A stretch of DNA of 52,388 nucleotides from Acidobacteriota bacterium (GCA_035529075.1 DATKXK010000021.1:1-52388); one strand, 5' to 3'; shown: positions 33,542 to 41,900, numbered from the stretch's first letter. Translations and numbers: made by a program. Notes: a model not told the origin generated them from the letters alone.

Positions 33542-34942
33542 GTGGCAAAGATCCTCGTCATCGACGACGAAGACTCAATGTGCAGTTTCATGGAGATAAT
33601 GCTGGCCAAGGAGGGCTACGAGGTGGACACCACCTGTTCCGGTCGGGATGGAGTCGACCGTCTCCGCGAGCGGAATTACGATCTTGTCATTGCGGACCTC
33701 AACATGCCTGAGATGACCGGTCTTGACATTCTCAGGGAGGTCAAGTCGTTCAAGAGCGAGCAGGAGATCATCGTGATGACGGCCTTTGCCTCGGTCGACA
33801 CGGCCATCGAGGCAATGAAGCGGGGCGCCGCGGACTATATCACGAAGCCGTTCAAGGTCGACGAGATCAAGCTGGCCATAGACAGGTCCATCAACCGCAG
33901 GAGACTCATCCTGGAGAACTCGGAACTGAAAAAGCAGCTCCAGGGGGACAATTCCTTCGACAAGTTCCTGGGCAAGTCGGAATCGGTGGTCAGGCTCAAA
34001 AAGCTCGTGCGGCGGATCGCCTCGTCGGACTCAACCGTGCTCATCCGGGGGGAGTCGGGAACGGGGAAGGACCTGATCGCGCGCGCCCTGCATCATCACT
34101 CGCCGCGCTGCGGAGGGCCTTTCGTAACCATCAACTGCGCCGCTCTGCCGGAGACGCTTCTGGAATCGGAACTGTTCGGTCACAAGAAGGGAGCCTTCAC
34201 GGGCGCCTTCCGGGACAAGGATGGGCTCTTCAAAGTGGCCAGCAGCGGAACGTTCTTTCTCGACGAAGTCGGCAATACTACCCCGGCCATCCAGGTCAAG
34301 CTGCTGCGGGTCCTTGAGGACAAGAAGATCACCCCGCTGGGCGGCACCAAGCCGATGGACGTGGACGTGCGCCTGCTCGCAGCAACCAATTCGGACCTGG
34401 AGGAGGACGTTCGGACCGGTCGTTTCCGCGCCGATCTGTTCTATCGGCTCAACGTCATTCCCATAGTGATCCCTCCGTTGCGGGAACGGAAAGAGGATAT
34501 TGCCCTTCTGGCCGATCATTTCGCCGCCAGGTTCTCCGAGAAGCTCAACGTTCCCGCAAAGAAGCTGACGCCCGAGGCCATGCAGGTGCTCATCAACTAC
34601 CCGTGGCCGGGCAACGTTCGGGAACTCGAGAATACCATCGAGCGAGCCGTTCAGCTTGACCGTACAGGGACGCTGGAACCTTCCGACTTCCCGGAGAGGC
34701 TGACCAAACCGAAAGTGGTGTCAGTGGTTTCCGAGAGCGATCCCGTGACGCCGACGCTGGAGTCCATCGAAAAGGCGTACATCCAGTACGTCATGACCCA
34801 GACGGACGGCAGGAAAACGGAGGCAGCAAAGCTTCTTGGCATCGATACGTCAACCTTGTACCGAAAGCTTGATAGATACCGTATGAACGAGCTGACGGGG
34901 GAAAAGCCCGTTCGGCGAGGGAAGAAGGCTGCGGGGAAGTAA
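33542..34942 (+). CDS. sigma-54-dependent response regulator (NtrC family, PilR-like)
   Basis: A 466-residue activator with three domains. The receiver has phosphoacceptor Asp52 in VIADLNMPEMTG and the conserved TKPF lysine. The AAA+ core (about 145-380) has Walker A GESGTGKD, the sigma-54-contacting loop GAFTGA in ELFGHKKGAFTGAFRDKDG, and FLDEVG. The C-terminal Fis-type helix-turn-helix contains EAAKLLGIDTSTLYRKLDRY. It starts at GTG 33542 with GGAGAAGG upstream. It directly precedes two type IV pilin genes, and the second pilin has a sigma-54 promoter, so it is probably their activator (a PilR role). No histidine kinase lies beside it. Confidence 0.92.
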   Translation: MAKILVIDDEDSMCSFMEIMLAKEGYEVDTTCSGRDGVDRLRERNYDLVIADLNMPEMTGLDILREVKSFKSEQEIIVMTAFASVDTAIEAMKRGAADYITKPFKVDEIKLAIDRSINRRRLILENSELKKQLQGDNSFDKFLGKSESVVRLKKLVRRIASSDSTVLIRGESGTGKDLIARALHHHSPRCGGPFVTINCAALPETLLESELFGHKKGAFTGAFRDKDGLFKVASSGTFFLDEVGNTTPAIQVKLLRVLEDKKITPLGGTKPMDVDVRLLAATNSDLEEDVRTGRFRADLFYRLNVIPIVIPPLRERKEDIALLADHFAARFSEKLNVPAKKLTPEAMQVLINYPWPGNVRELENTIERAVQLDRTGTLEPSDFPERLTKPKVVSVVSESDPVTPTLESIEKAYIQYVMTQTDGRKTEAAKLLGIDTSTLYRKLDRYRMNELTGEKPVRRGKKAAGK

Positions 34943-34977
34943 CGGGCGTCTGAGCAGGCCTCCGTTACGACTTCCCC
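34933..34977 (+). other. hairpin spanning the regulator stop codon
   Basis: GGGGAAGT plus AACGG (34933-34945) pair with CCGTT and ACTTCCCC (34962-34966 and 34970-34977), 13 bp with a 3-nt bulge and a 16-nt loop. It lies between the regulator and the first pilin gene and lacks a U-run. It may partly terminate transcription or protect an RNA end. Confidence 0.5.
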
Positions 34978-35017
34978 GGTCATTCACGGAGAACTCTGAG
35001 CAGCAGGGAGATTTGAT

Positions 35018-35452
35018 ATGAACAGGGCCAGTCAAGCGCGACGGATGCGGGGGTTCACCCTTATCGAAATAATGATCGTGGTGGTCATCATAGGGATTCT
35101 CGCGGCCATCGCCATTCCGCGATTCATGCGTTCGACGACCAAGACAAAGCAGTCGGAGGCCAAGTTGATCCTCAAGCAGATATACACCAACGAGCGGGCC
35201 TACCGACAGCAGTCATTGTCGAACAGCTACTACATTCCAGGCGCGGCCGCGGACGCCGCGAACCCGCACGTGCTCAACGACATCTGGATCGACATCATGC
35301 CGAAGGCGAAGTACTCGTACCTGGTGACGGGGGGAGCCGATGTCTTCACCGGCACGGCGACGGCCAATATCGATGATGACCCGGCGATTGATACCTGGGT
35401 GATTGATCAGGACGGTGATTTACGAAATACGGTCGATGATGTCTTACTGTGA
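35018..35452 (+). CDS. type IV pilin (PilA-like), copy 1
   Basis: A 144-residue prepilin. The leader MNRASQARRMRG is cut before Phe13, giving FTLIEIMIVVVIIGILAAIA with the conserved Glu5 needed for assembly. The globular part is short and ends with an acidic ANIDDDPAIDTWVIDQDG stretch. It has no cysteine pair, so it lacks the usual disulfide loop. A strong GGGAG precedes the ATG. It follows the NtrC-family gene by 75 bases and probably relies partly on that transcript, since no sigma-54 site is visible in front of it. Confidence 0.93.
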   Translation: MNRASQARRMRGFTLIEIMIVVVIIGILAAIAIPRFMRSTTKTKQSEAKLILKQIYTNERAYRQQSLSNSYYIPGAAADAANPHVLNDIWIDIMPKAKYSYLVTGGADVFTGTATANIDDDPAIDTWVIDQDGDLRNTVDDVLL

Positions 35453-35759
35453 CCATACGACGGCTCGCGGCTCCGGGGTGCAGTCTCGTGATCTGCCCGG
35501 AGCGATAAGCGGGTTCTTTGCGTTTTGCGAAGATATCGGGCAATATGCGTCAGTTGCGACCGGGCGGCAGGCCCTGAGACCAGTGGGGGGATGCCGACAC
35601 CCCTGGTCGGCGGGCCGAATTCGCCTGCAGGACAAGCAGTTACCGGCGGCGGGGGTTGTTCAAAAAAAGCCGCCGGGAGAGGCACGGGCTTTGCGATTTC
35701 CTGAGTCGTGAATGACGAAAGACCTAACTCTTAACCTAGTTTTGTTGGAGGAGGCTGAC
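35453..35759 (+). other. inter-pilin region with sigma-54 promoter
   Basis: Contains no gene. It holds a small GCCGAC/GTCGGC stem (around 35592-35610) and a perfect CCGGCGGC/GCCGCCGG dyad (35644-35651 with 35670-35677, 18-nt loop) directly upstream of the sigma-54 promoter. The dyad could be an activator or bending site. Confidence 0.5.
35682..35695 (+). promoter_or_regulatory. sigma-54 (RpoN) promoter of the second pilin
   Basis: GGCACG, four bases, TTGC: the -24 GG (35682-35683) and -12 GC (35694-35695) are 12 bases apart, the canonical RpoN spacing. The predicted transcription start is near 35707, giving a ~53-nt leader with GGAGGAGG before the ATG at 35760. The NtrC-family gene two genes upstream supplies a plausible activator. 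Confidence 0.8.
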
Positions 35760-36191
35760 ATGTTTTCCAAGTTCCACAATCGCCAGAGGGGTTTCACCCT
35801 GATCGAGCTGATGATCGTGGTCGTCATCATCGGTATTCTTGCCGCGCTGGCCATTCCGCGGTTCATGCAGGCAACCACCAAGTCGAAGCAGTCCGAGGCC
35901 AAGCAGATCCTCAAGCAGATATACACCATGGAGCGCACGTACCGCCAGGCCAACGGCACGTACGGTGACAACGGCGCCGCCGCCGCGGCCAACGGTGGTG
36001 CTATCCAGACCTTCCCGCAACTTGGCGTGGAGATCATGGAAGGTAACATCTATGCTTATGGCATCGTGGCTGCGCAGAACACCTTCACCGCCACGGCGAC
36101 CGCCGACCTCGACGACGACCCGGCCATCGACACCTGGTCGATCGATGAGGATGGCAACCTGCAGTGCGTAATTGACGACGCGACTGTGTAA
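35760..36191 (+). CDS. type IV pilin (PilA-like), copy 2
   Basis: A 143-residue prepilin with leader MFSKFHNRQRG cut before Phe12 (FTLIELMIVVVIIGILAALA). The first ~60 mature residues are nearly the same as copy 1 (RFMxxTTKxKQSEAKxILKQIYTxER), and the ending DLDDDPAIDTWSIDEDG is shared; the middle is Ala-rich (GAAAAANGG) and different. The start at 35760 is set by GGAGGAGG and by the sigma-54 promoter; an ATG at 35712 would lie almost at the transcription start. It is likely the major pilin because it has its own promoter and a strong terminator. Confidence 0.94.
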   Translation: MFSKFHNRQRGFTLIELMIVVVIIGILAALAIPRFMQATTKSKQSEAKQILKQIYTMERTYRQANGTYGDNGAAAAANGGAIQTFPQLGVEIMEGNIYAYGIVAAQNTFTATATADLDDDPAIDTWSIDEDGNLQCVIDDATV

Positions 36192-36218
36192 GAACCGAAA
36201 CTGACTGTTACGCTATGG

Positions 36219-36249
36219 GCGCCCCGTTTCGACGGGGCGCTTTTTTTTT
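36219..36249 (+). terminator. strong intrinsic terminator after the pilins
   Basis: GCGCCCCGT (36219-36227), TTCG tetraloop, ACGGGGCGC (36232-36240), then nine T. Confidence 0.95.
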
Positions 36250-36339
36250 GAGGCGCACCGCCGTACCTGTGGCCGGGAACGGCGGAAGCCTGTTTAAAGT
36301 TGACCGGCAGGGCTGTACGACAGTATCATTGCGGTGTTT

Positions 36340-38280
36340 ATGAGAATGTCGCTACTTACTGCTGTGGCCCTGTTCGCGTTGCCGGTGCTCGGCTCCGCCC
36401 AGGACGGGGTCCCGGAATCGCCGGAGCGCTTTGGCCTGGAGCATCTGTCGGCCTATCTCGGCCTTAAGCCCGACGACATCTCCTTCCGGGCTGATTACAC
36501 CGAGCCGGATTCATTCCGGCTGGCTGCCGTCGCCGACCTGATGGTTCAGCCGCTGGGGATGCTTGACTATGCCGACGGGCTGAGAAAGAGCCGCCAAAAA
36601 GGACAGCCGGAGATTCTGGCCCGTATTCTCTTTACCGACCTGAGAACTGAGTACCGTGGGCGGCGACGCGGGCCGTACCAGCCGGATATCGCCGAGGTCC
36701 GGGGATCATACAACCTGTACTATACCGACGTGGCGCTGAATCAGCTCCTCACCCGTGCCGCGACCTACCTTGACGTCGTATTCCCCCGTTCCTCCGAAAT
36801 GATGCTCTCGCGGCTCGAGCCCGGGCAGAGGGACTTTCTGACGGATGAGTTCAAGGAACTGCTGGTGGCGAGTGTCGAAGAGGAGTTTATGTCGATGGAG
36901 CAGCTCGACTCGCTCGAGAAGCTCGAAGAGGAGTATACCGACAGGTTTGCGAAGTTCGGCACGAAGATTGACTCGGATCCGATCGTGGCGGCCGGGATCG
37001 ATTGTCTGCGCGACATGCTGCTGGAGGTCAAGGCAATAAGGGGCCTCCTGAAATCGACGGAAAGAACCCCGGAGATGATGCTCAAGGTGGTGGGGTATTT
37101 GCCGGATAACGTGAGCACGGACAGCTACCTGGGCAAGCAGCCGGGCTGGCGTATCGGTGGTCCGGGGAACGACTACTACGCCGGTGACTACGCCTTCATC
37201 CTCGATTTCGGCGGGGATGACATATACGATCTCACCTTTGATCCGGACCGGCCGCACGGGGTGATCATCATTGACCTCGAAGGCGACGATCACTATCGCG
37301 CGAAAAGCGACTTTGCGCTCGGTTCCGGCTGCCTGTCGGTCGGCCTGCTGCTGGACTTCGCGGGCAACGACCGGTATGACGGCCGCTCCTTCGGTCTCGG
37401 CTCCGGGTTTTTCGGGTTCGGTCTGCTTTACGACGCGGGGGGAGAGGATCGTTACGACGGAGACACGCACGTTCAGGGCGCCGGCAGTTTCGGCCTGGGA
37501 TTGCTGGTCGATGAAGGTGGACGGGACGTTTACAACGCGGCGTTGTACTCACAGGGATTCGGTTTTGTCGAAGGGATCGGCGTCATTTTTGAAACGTCCG
37601 GGGCCGACTCCTATTACGCGGGCGGCAAGTACAAGGATCACCTCCGCTACGAGGATCACTACCTCTCCCTGTCACAGGGATTCGGCTACGGTCTGCGGCC
37701 GTCGATGTCCGGCGGCATCGGCGCCATAGTCGACCTGGAAGGAAACGACTTTTTCTACGCCGATATTTTCGCCCAGGGGTGCAGTTACTGGTGGTCGCTG
37801 GGTGTCATCTACGACTCTTGCGGCAACGACAACTACCAGTGTTTTCAGTACGGGCAGGGGGCGGCCACGCACATGTCGCTCGGTATCTTGATTAACGACC
37901 TCGGCAACGACGTCTATTTCGGCAAGGGGCTGATGCAGGGATGCGGGCATGACTACTCGTGCGGGATCATACTCGACCGGGCCGGTGACGATACCTACAC
38001 CGCCTATGACCTTTCGCAGGCGGCCGGCTCGGCCAACGGAGCGGGTGTGCTGATCGACAACGGCGGCGATGACAGGTATTTCAGCAAGAATCCCAGGAAC
38101 ACGCAGGGCTACGGCAACCCGCGGCGGGATTTCGGTTCAATCGGATTGTTTATCGATCTGGGCGGAAGCGACCAGTACGCCGGTAACGGCCGCGACAACT
38201 ACTATTGGAAGACGGACTCCAAGTGGGGCGGCGGCATGGACATCGAGTTGCACCCTCCCGACAGCGCCCAGACGCAGTAG
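36340..38280 (+). CDS. secreted protein with 12 GhhhDxxGxDxY repeats
   Basis: A 646-residue exported protein (signal peptide MRMSLLTAVALFALPVLGSAQ). Residues ~20-275 are mainly helical with charged blocks. The last ~330 residues contain 12 copies of a repeat centred on a hydrophobic strand and an acidic turn, for example GLLLDFAGNDRYD, GLLVDEGGRDVYN, GILINDLGNDVYF and GVLIDNGGDDRYF. Each is followed by a QGxGxxxG segment, with a period near 28 residues. The regular Asp/Gly turns suggest a metal-binding beta-solenoid, but this is not the GGXGXDXUX nonapeptide of RTX proteins. No family recognised. ATG 36340 is favoured; GTG 36334 is possible. A HEAT-repeat gene follows at 4 bases. Confidence 0.8.
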   Translation: MRMSLLTAVALFALPVLGSAQDGVPESPERFGLEHLSAYLGLKPDDISFRADYTEPDSFRLAAVADLMVQPLGMLDYADGLRKSRQKGQPEILARILFTDLRTEYRGRRRGPYQPDIAEVRGSYNLYYTDVALNQLLTRAATYLDVVFPRSSEMMLSRLEPGQRDFLTDEFKELLVASVEEEFMSMEQLDSLEKLEEEYTDRFAKFGTKIDSDPIVAAGIDCLRDMLLEVKAIRGLLKSTERTPEMMLKVVGYLPDNVSTDSYLGKQPGWRIGGPGNDYYAGDYAFILDFGGDDIYDLTFDPDRPHGVIIIDLEGDDHYRAKSDFALGSGCLSVGLLLDFAGNDRYDGRSFGLGSGFFGFGLLYDAGGEDRYDGDTHVQGAGSFGLGLLVDEGGRDVYNAALYSQGFGFVEGIGVIFETSGADSYYAGGKYKDHLRYEDHYLSLSQGFGYGLRPSMSGGIGAIVDLEGNDFFYADIFAQGCSYWWSLGVIYDSCGNDNYQCFQYGQGAATHMSLGILINDLGNDVYFGKGLMQGCGHDYSCGIILDRAGDDTYTAYDLSQAAGSANGAGVLIDNGGDDRYFSKNPRNTQGYGNPRRDFGSIGLFIDLGGSDQYAGNGRDNYYWKTDSKWGGGMDIELHPPDSAQTQ

Positions 38281-38284
38281 TGAA

Positions 38285-39226
38285 ATGATGCAGAAAGTGA
38301 TTTGGCAACGGCTGCTTGCCCTTATACTGCTTACGGGTCTTTTATGCCCTGAGGCCCCGGCTGCCGGTGAGCTGGAGCGCAGGATTGACTCACTGTTCAT
38401 CATAGCGTCCTCCGGCGAGGTACGCTTCCGTGACCAGAACGAACCGGCGATGGACTCCGTTGCCGCTCTGGGCGCAGCCGCGGTGCCTCACCTGATTGAA
38501 AAGTTCACGACCAAGTCAGCGCGCGAGCGCTGGACGGTCATCTGGATACTTCAGCGGATAGGCTCGGCGGCCGTCCCGGACCTCGTGCGAGCCCTGGACC
38601 GCGAGGACGGCCTGGTCGTCCAGCGGATCTGCTGGGCGCTGGGGGATATCAAGGATACGGCCGCGGTACGACCGATTATGAGAGTATGTACGCATGAGCG
38701 CTGGCAGGTGCGCGACCAGGCGGTGGGTGCGCTCGGGAAAATCGGTGATGCCGAAGGCGGGCCGGCGGTGCTTCAGGCCCTGGCCGACTCCATCGGGCAG
38801 GTGCGCAAATCGGCGGCCGTGGCGTGCGGGCAGCTTGGCCTGGGCGCGTCGGTCATGCAACTGGCTCACGTTCTGGGAGACGATTTCTATGGAGCGCGGA
38901 TGTCGGCGGCGCATTCCCTGCTCACCATGGATACCGCCGTCACGGTGCGAGCACTGAGTGATTCGATGAGTTCGGAAAATCATCTCCTTGGAAACCTTGC
39001 CTGCCGTGTGCTGGGGCAGTTGGGGACGGATGAAGCGCTGGAGATTCTGCTGGAGCAGGCGGTATCCGGTGACTCCGAAAGGCGAGCTCATGCCGCCACG
39101 GCGCTCATCGCTGCCGACCCGTTGGACAATTGCGGGTTCCGCCGGTACCTGCTCGAGAACGAAACCGATCGGCTGGTCGTGCTGAAGATTCAGTCCGCCA
39201 TTCAGGCTGTCGGCGATGGCCAGTGA
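38285..39226 (+). CDS. HEAT-repeat protein with signal peptide
   Basis: A 313-residue protein with an N-terminal signal peptide (VIWQRLLALILLTGLLCPEAPAA). A series of HEAT/PBS-lyase-type helical repeats follows: AAVPHLIEKFTTKSARERWTVIWILQRIGSAAVPDLVRALDR, CWALGDIKDTAAVRPIMRV, and further ones to the end. Such solenoids bind proteins; the exported location suggests a periplasmic scaffold. It is 4 bases after the repeat-protein gene and overlaps the next gene by 11 bases, so the three are one transcription unit. Function unknown. Confidence 0.8.
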   Translation: MMQKVIWQRLLALILLTGLLCPEAPAAGELERRIDSLFIIASSGEVRFRDQNEPAMDSVAALGAAAVPHLIEKFTTKSARERWTVIWILQRIGSAAVPDLVRALDREDGLVVQRICWALGDIKDTAAVRPIMRVCTHERWQVRDQAVGALGKIGDAEGGPAVLQALADSIGQVRKSAAVACGQLGLGASVMQLAHVLGDDFYGARMSAAHSLLTMDTAVTVRALSDSMSSENHLLGNLACRVLGQLGTDEALEILLEQAVSGDSERRAHAATALIAADPLDNCGFRRYLLENETDRLVVLKIQSAIQAVGDGQ

Positions 39227-40439
39227 CAATCTCTCGGAGCGGCTTAACCGAATCAATGGCCATATTGCCGACGGATACAGGCCCGTACCGGCATCGAGCC
39301 TGCCGTCGCGATACGGGAAGCTCGCCGGCGCAGTCGGCGGAGAACTGCTCGCAGGTGAGGCCGGAGCGTTCTGCCTGGTGAGGACCGCGTATGAGGACGG
39401 TTCACGCTTCGGCAGTTGCACTCTTGAACCCCGGTCATACGACGCTCACGTTCCATATGCCTGTTTCACGGCCGGTTTGTCCGACGGCGTCGCGTGCCTG
39501 TCGGACCTCCTCTTTTTCGATATCGAAACCACCGGTCTGGGCGGAGCCGGAACAGTGCCCTTCCTGGTCGGGTTCGGCTCCCTGTCGCCCGGCGGTTTCG
39601 AACTCCGGCAATATCTGCTTCCGGATTATTCCGACGAGCGAGGCATGCTTGAGCACCTGGCAGGGGAACTGACACCGGACAAGACGCTTGTCACGTACAA
39701 CGGAGCCGCCTTCGATCTGAACCTGCTCCAGGATCGGCTCATCATCAACCGGGTAAGTCGCGAAATCGAAGTACAGGGGCACATAGATCTCCTGCACGCG
39801 ACCAGGCGACTGTTCAGGCGGCGGCTCGGCGACTGCACCCTGGCCAATGTCGAGCGCGAACTGTTCGGTTTCTTCCGGCAGGGCGATATCCCCGGCTACC
39901 TGATTCCGTCCGTCTATTTCTCGTGGCTCTCCGAGGAGCGGGCGGATGACATACTGAACGTTCTCGAGCACAATCGCCTGGACATATTCTCACTGTACTT
40001 CCTGTTGAGGCACATCGTTTCCGTGTTCGCGTCTGAAGGTCGTGAGCTTTATGACGTGGACGACGTCTATTCGCTTTCTCGGGTGTACGGTCGACGCAGG
40101 CAAAACGACCGGGTGGTCAATCTGCTCGACGGCATACAGGGGACGGGGGGAGGGGCAATCGAGGCGGACATCCTTCTGTACCAGGCGCAGGCCCTCAAGC
40201 GGGCGGGCAAGCCGGAGGCTGCCGCCCGGCTGTGGGAGCAGCTCTGCGGGGAGAAATCCAGGGAAGGTTACCGGGCGTGTATAGAGCTGGCCAAGTACTT
40301 CGAACACCAGGTGCGGGACGTATCGCGGGCGTACCGGCACGCCCAGCGGGCGGTGCAGGTTTGCCCGTACGGTGAGACGCACAAGAAAGACCTGAGACGG
40401 CGCCTGAAGCGTCTCGATTCGAAGCTGTCCCGTCGGTAG
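39216..40439 (+). CDS. YprB-like DEDD 3'-5' exonuclease with TPR-like tail
   Basis: A 407-residue protein with an RNase-H-like DEDD nuclease core (PF13482-type) at about residues 90-265: FFDIETTG (Asp/Glu), VTYNGAAFDLNLL (Asp), HIDLLHATR, and EHNRLDIFSLY (Asp). The last ~130 residues form TPR-like helices (LLYQAQALKRAGKPEAAARLWEQL, YRHAQRAVQVCPYGETHKKDL). YprB proteins are predicted nucleases often near helicases; none is here. Its ATG overlaps the 3' end of the HEAT gene by 11 bases. Cytosolic, which contrasts with the exported proteins before it. Confidence 0.85.
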   Translation: MASDNLSERLNRINGHIADGYRPVPASSLPSRYGKLAGAVGGELLAGEAGAFCLVRTAYEDGSRFGSCTLEPRSYDAHVPYACFTAGLSDGVACLSDLLFFDIETTGLGGAGTVPFLVGFGSLSPGGFELRQYLLPDYSDERGMLEHLAGELTPDKTLVTYNGAAFDLNLLQDRLIINRVSREIEVQGHIDLLHATRRLFRRRLGDCTLANVERELFGFFRQGDIPGYLIPSVYFSWLSEERADDILNVLEHNRLDIFSLYFLLRHIVSVFASEGRELYDVDDVYSLSRVYGRRRQNDRVVNLLDGIQGTGGGAIEADILLYQAQALKRAGKPEAAARLWEQLCGEKSREGYRACIELAKYFEHQVRDVSRAYRHAQRAVQVCPYGETHKKDLRRRLKRLDSKLSRR

Positions 40440-40460
40440 CATTGCCTCGACCGCACTCAA

Positions 40461-40503
40461 AAACCCGCCGTATCAGCCGATACCAAATGTGAAAGGCGGG
40501 TTT
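40461..40503 (+). promoter_or_regulatory. hairpin able to hide the ribosome-binding site of the HDOD gene
   Basis: AAACCCGCC (40461-40469) is perfectly complementary to GGCGGGTTT (40495-40503), which contains the ribosome-binding sequence directly before the ATG at 40504. A second stem GTATC/GATAC (40470-40474 with 40479-40483) stacks on the first. Alternatively it could act as a weak terminator for the upstream operon. Confidence 0.5.
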
Positions 40504-41811
40504 ATGGATATAGACATACTCCGAACGATTGTCGCGGACCGAGGGGAACTGCTGGCGCTTCCTCAGACACTCGCAGAAGTATTGCGCCTGGTGAGAGACG
40601 AGGGTTCGACGGCCGATGATCTGGCCGCGGCGATTACCAGAGATCCGGCCTTGACGGCGAAGGTTCTCCGAATAGTCAATTCCGCGTTTTACGACACGGG
40701 CCGCAGGATCGGGTCGATGACTCAGGCGGTCATGACGCTGGGGATGCGTCAGATCACGGCGCTGGCTCTCTCGACCTCGGTGTACAGACTTTTTGAAGGC
40801 TGGGGATCATCATTCGACAAGCTCCGCTTCTGGCGCCATTCGCTTGAGGTAGCCATCGCCTCACGGACTATCGCCGAGCGGGTGGGTCTGCGCGAAGTGG
40901 AAGAAGCGTTTGTGGCCGGCCTGCTGCATGACATCGGCCTGCTTGTTCTCGAACACTCCTTCCCGGAAAAATTCGCCCGCGTATGGGCCGAAGCCGCCCG
41001 CGATAACAACCTTGTTGACCTCGAGGAAGACGTCTGGGGGACAGATCACGCCCGCGTCGGGCAGTTCCTGCTCGGGCAGTGGCATCTGCCCGAGTCCATA
41101 TGCCGATCGGTCGGTTCGCATCACACCGTGTTCGTCCCGGGCACCCGCGACCCCGAACTGAAGCCGTGCCAGGTGGTCTGTCTGGCGAACCACGTCTCTC
41201 GTTTCTCGATCGCGGGCTCACCGAGGCCGGGCAGCGGCACCGACCGTGAGAATCGAGACATCCTCCAGGAGAACCTTCAGCTGACCCGGGAGGAGATCCA
41301 CAAGATCGAAAAGGACCTCTTCAGCCAAACCATAGCCGAGGCCCGGTACCTCGAGATGGACATCGGTTCGGTGGATAGTATCCTTCTGGAGGCCAACCGC
41401 CTGCTTTTCGACCAGTACCTTACGGTCGAGAGTCTTCTCAAAGAGAACCGCCAGATGCAGCAGCGGATCGTACGGGACCAGTTTCAACGCGTGTCCGTGG
41501 AGTCGTTGAAGTCCACGAGGGCGACGTTTGCACGGAACCTCGACGCTGAAGTGCTGACCATGCGCAACAAGGCGGAGGAAGTAAGGAAGGGGATCGAGGC
41601 CGGCATGGTGACTGCCCCGGCGCCATCGATTCTGCACACGCTTGACGACATCCTGAGCAGCATCGAGACGGTGCGCAGCATGACCAACGAATTGAAAAAT
41701 CTTTCCCAACTCGACGCAGGGGTCCTGAGCGAGGACCGGAAGCCGGATATGCCGGACGGCAGGGCGGAGTCAGAGGTCGGTTCGGTTGAGGAGCGGGTTC
41801 ACGTCGGATGA
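40504..41811 (+). CDS. HDOD-domain signalling protein
   Basis: A 435-residue protein with an HDOD domain at about residues 10-210: PQTLAEVLRLVRD, ITRDPALTAKVLRIVNSAFY, SMTQAVMTLGMRQITALALSTSVY, and LLHDIGLLVLEHSFPEKF retaining an HD pair. The C-terminal half is a long charged helix/coiled coil (RQMQQRIVRDQFQRVSVESLK, LDDILSSIETVRSMTNELKNL). HDOD proteins act as regulatory scaffolds in surface motility and stress signalling. The ATG 40504 is chosen over a GTG at 40489; the AAAGGCGGG before it lies in a stable hairpin. Confidence 0.88.
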   Translation: MDIDILRTIVADRGELLALPQTLAEVLRLVRDEGSTADDLAAAITRDPALTAKVLRIVNSAFYDTGRRIGSMTQAVMTLGMRQITALALSTSVYRLFEGWGSSFDKLRFWRHSLEVAIASRTIAERVGLREVEEAFVAGLLHDIGLLVLEHSFPEKFARVWAEAARDNNLVDLEEDVWGTDHARVGQFLLGQWHLPESICRSVGSHHTVFVPGTRDPELKPCQVVCLANHVSRFSIAGSPRPGSGTDRENRDILQENLQLTREEIHKIEKDLFSQTIAEARYLEMDIGSVDSILLEANRLLFDQYLTVESLLKENRQMQQRIVRDQFQRVSVESLKSTRATFARNLDAEVLTMRNKAEEVRKGIEAGMVTAPAPSILHTLDDILSSIETVRSMTNELKNLSQLDAGVLSEDRKPDMPDGRAESEVGSVEERVHVG

Positions 41812-41827
41812 TTGAGGACGGCACGCG

Positions 41828-41869
41828 GACAAACGGCCGGTCCTGGGAATCAGGATCGGCCGTTTTGTC
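41828..41869. terminator. bidirectional terminator between convergent genes
   Basis: GACAAACGGCCGGTCCTG pairs with CAGGATCGGCCGTTTTGTC around a short GGAAT loop, with one bulge and one G-U pair. T-tracts are present in both directions. It serves the HDOD gene (plus) and the exported protein gene (minus). Confidence 0.85.
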
Positions 41870-41900
41870 AGGTTAACAGTCGACAGGGGTGACCGGGATG

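Noticed and set aside
34943-35017. Sigma-54 promoter in front of the first pilin
   Set aside because: No GG-N10-GC pair with correct flanks is present; the first pilin probably depends on upstream transcription.
37190-38190. RTX (GGXGXDXUX) calcium nonapeptides in the 12-repeat protein
   Set aside because: The repeats share Gly/Asp turns but are ~28 residues long with a hydrophobic strand and aromatic residue; the nonapeptide consensus is not met in series.
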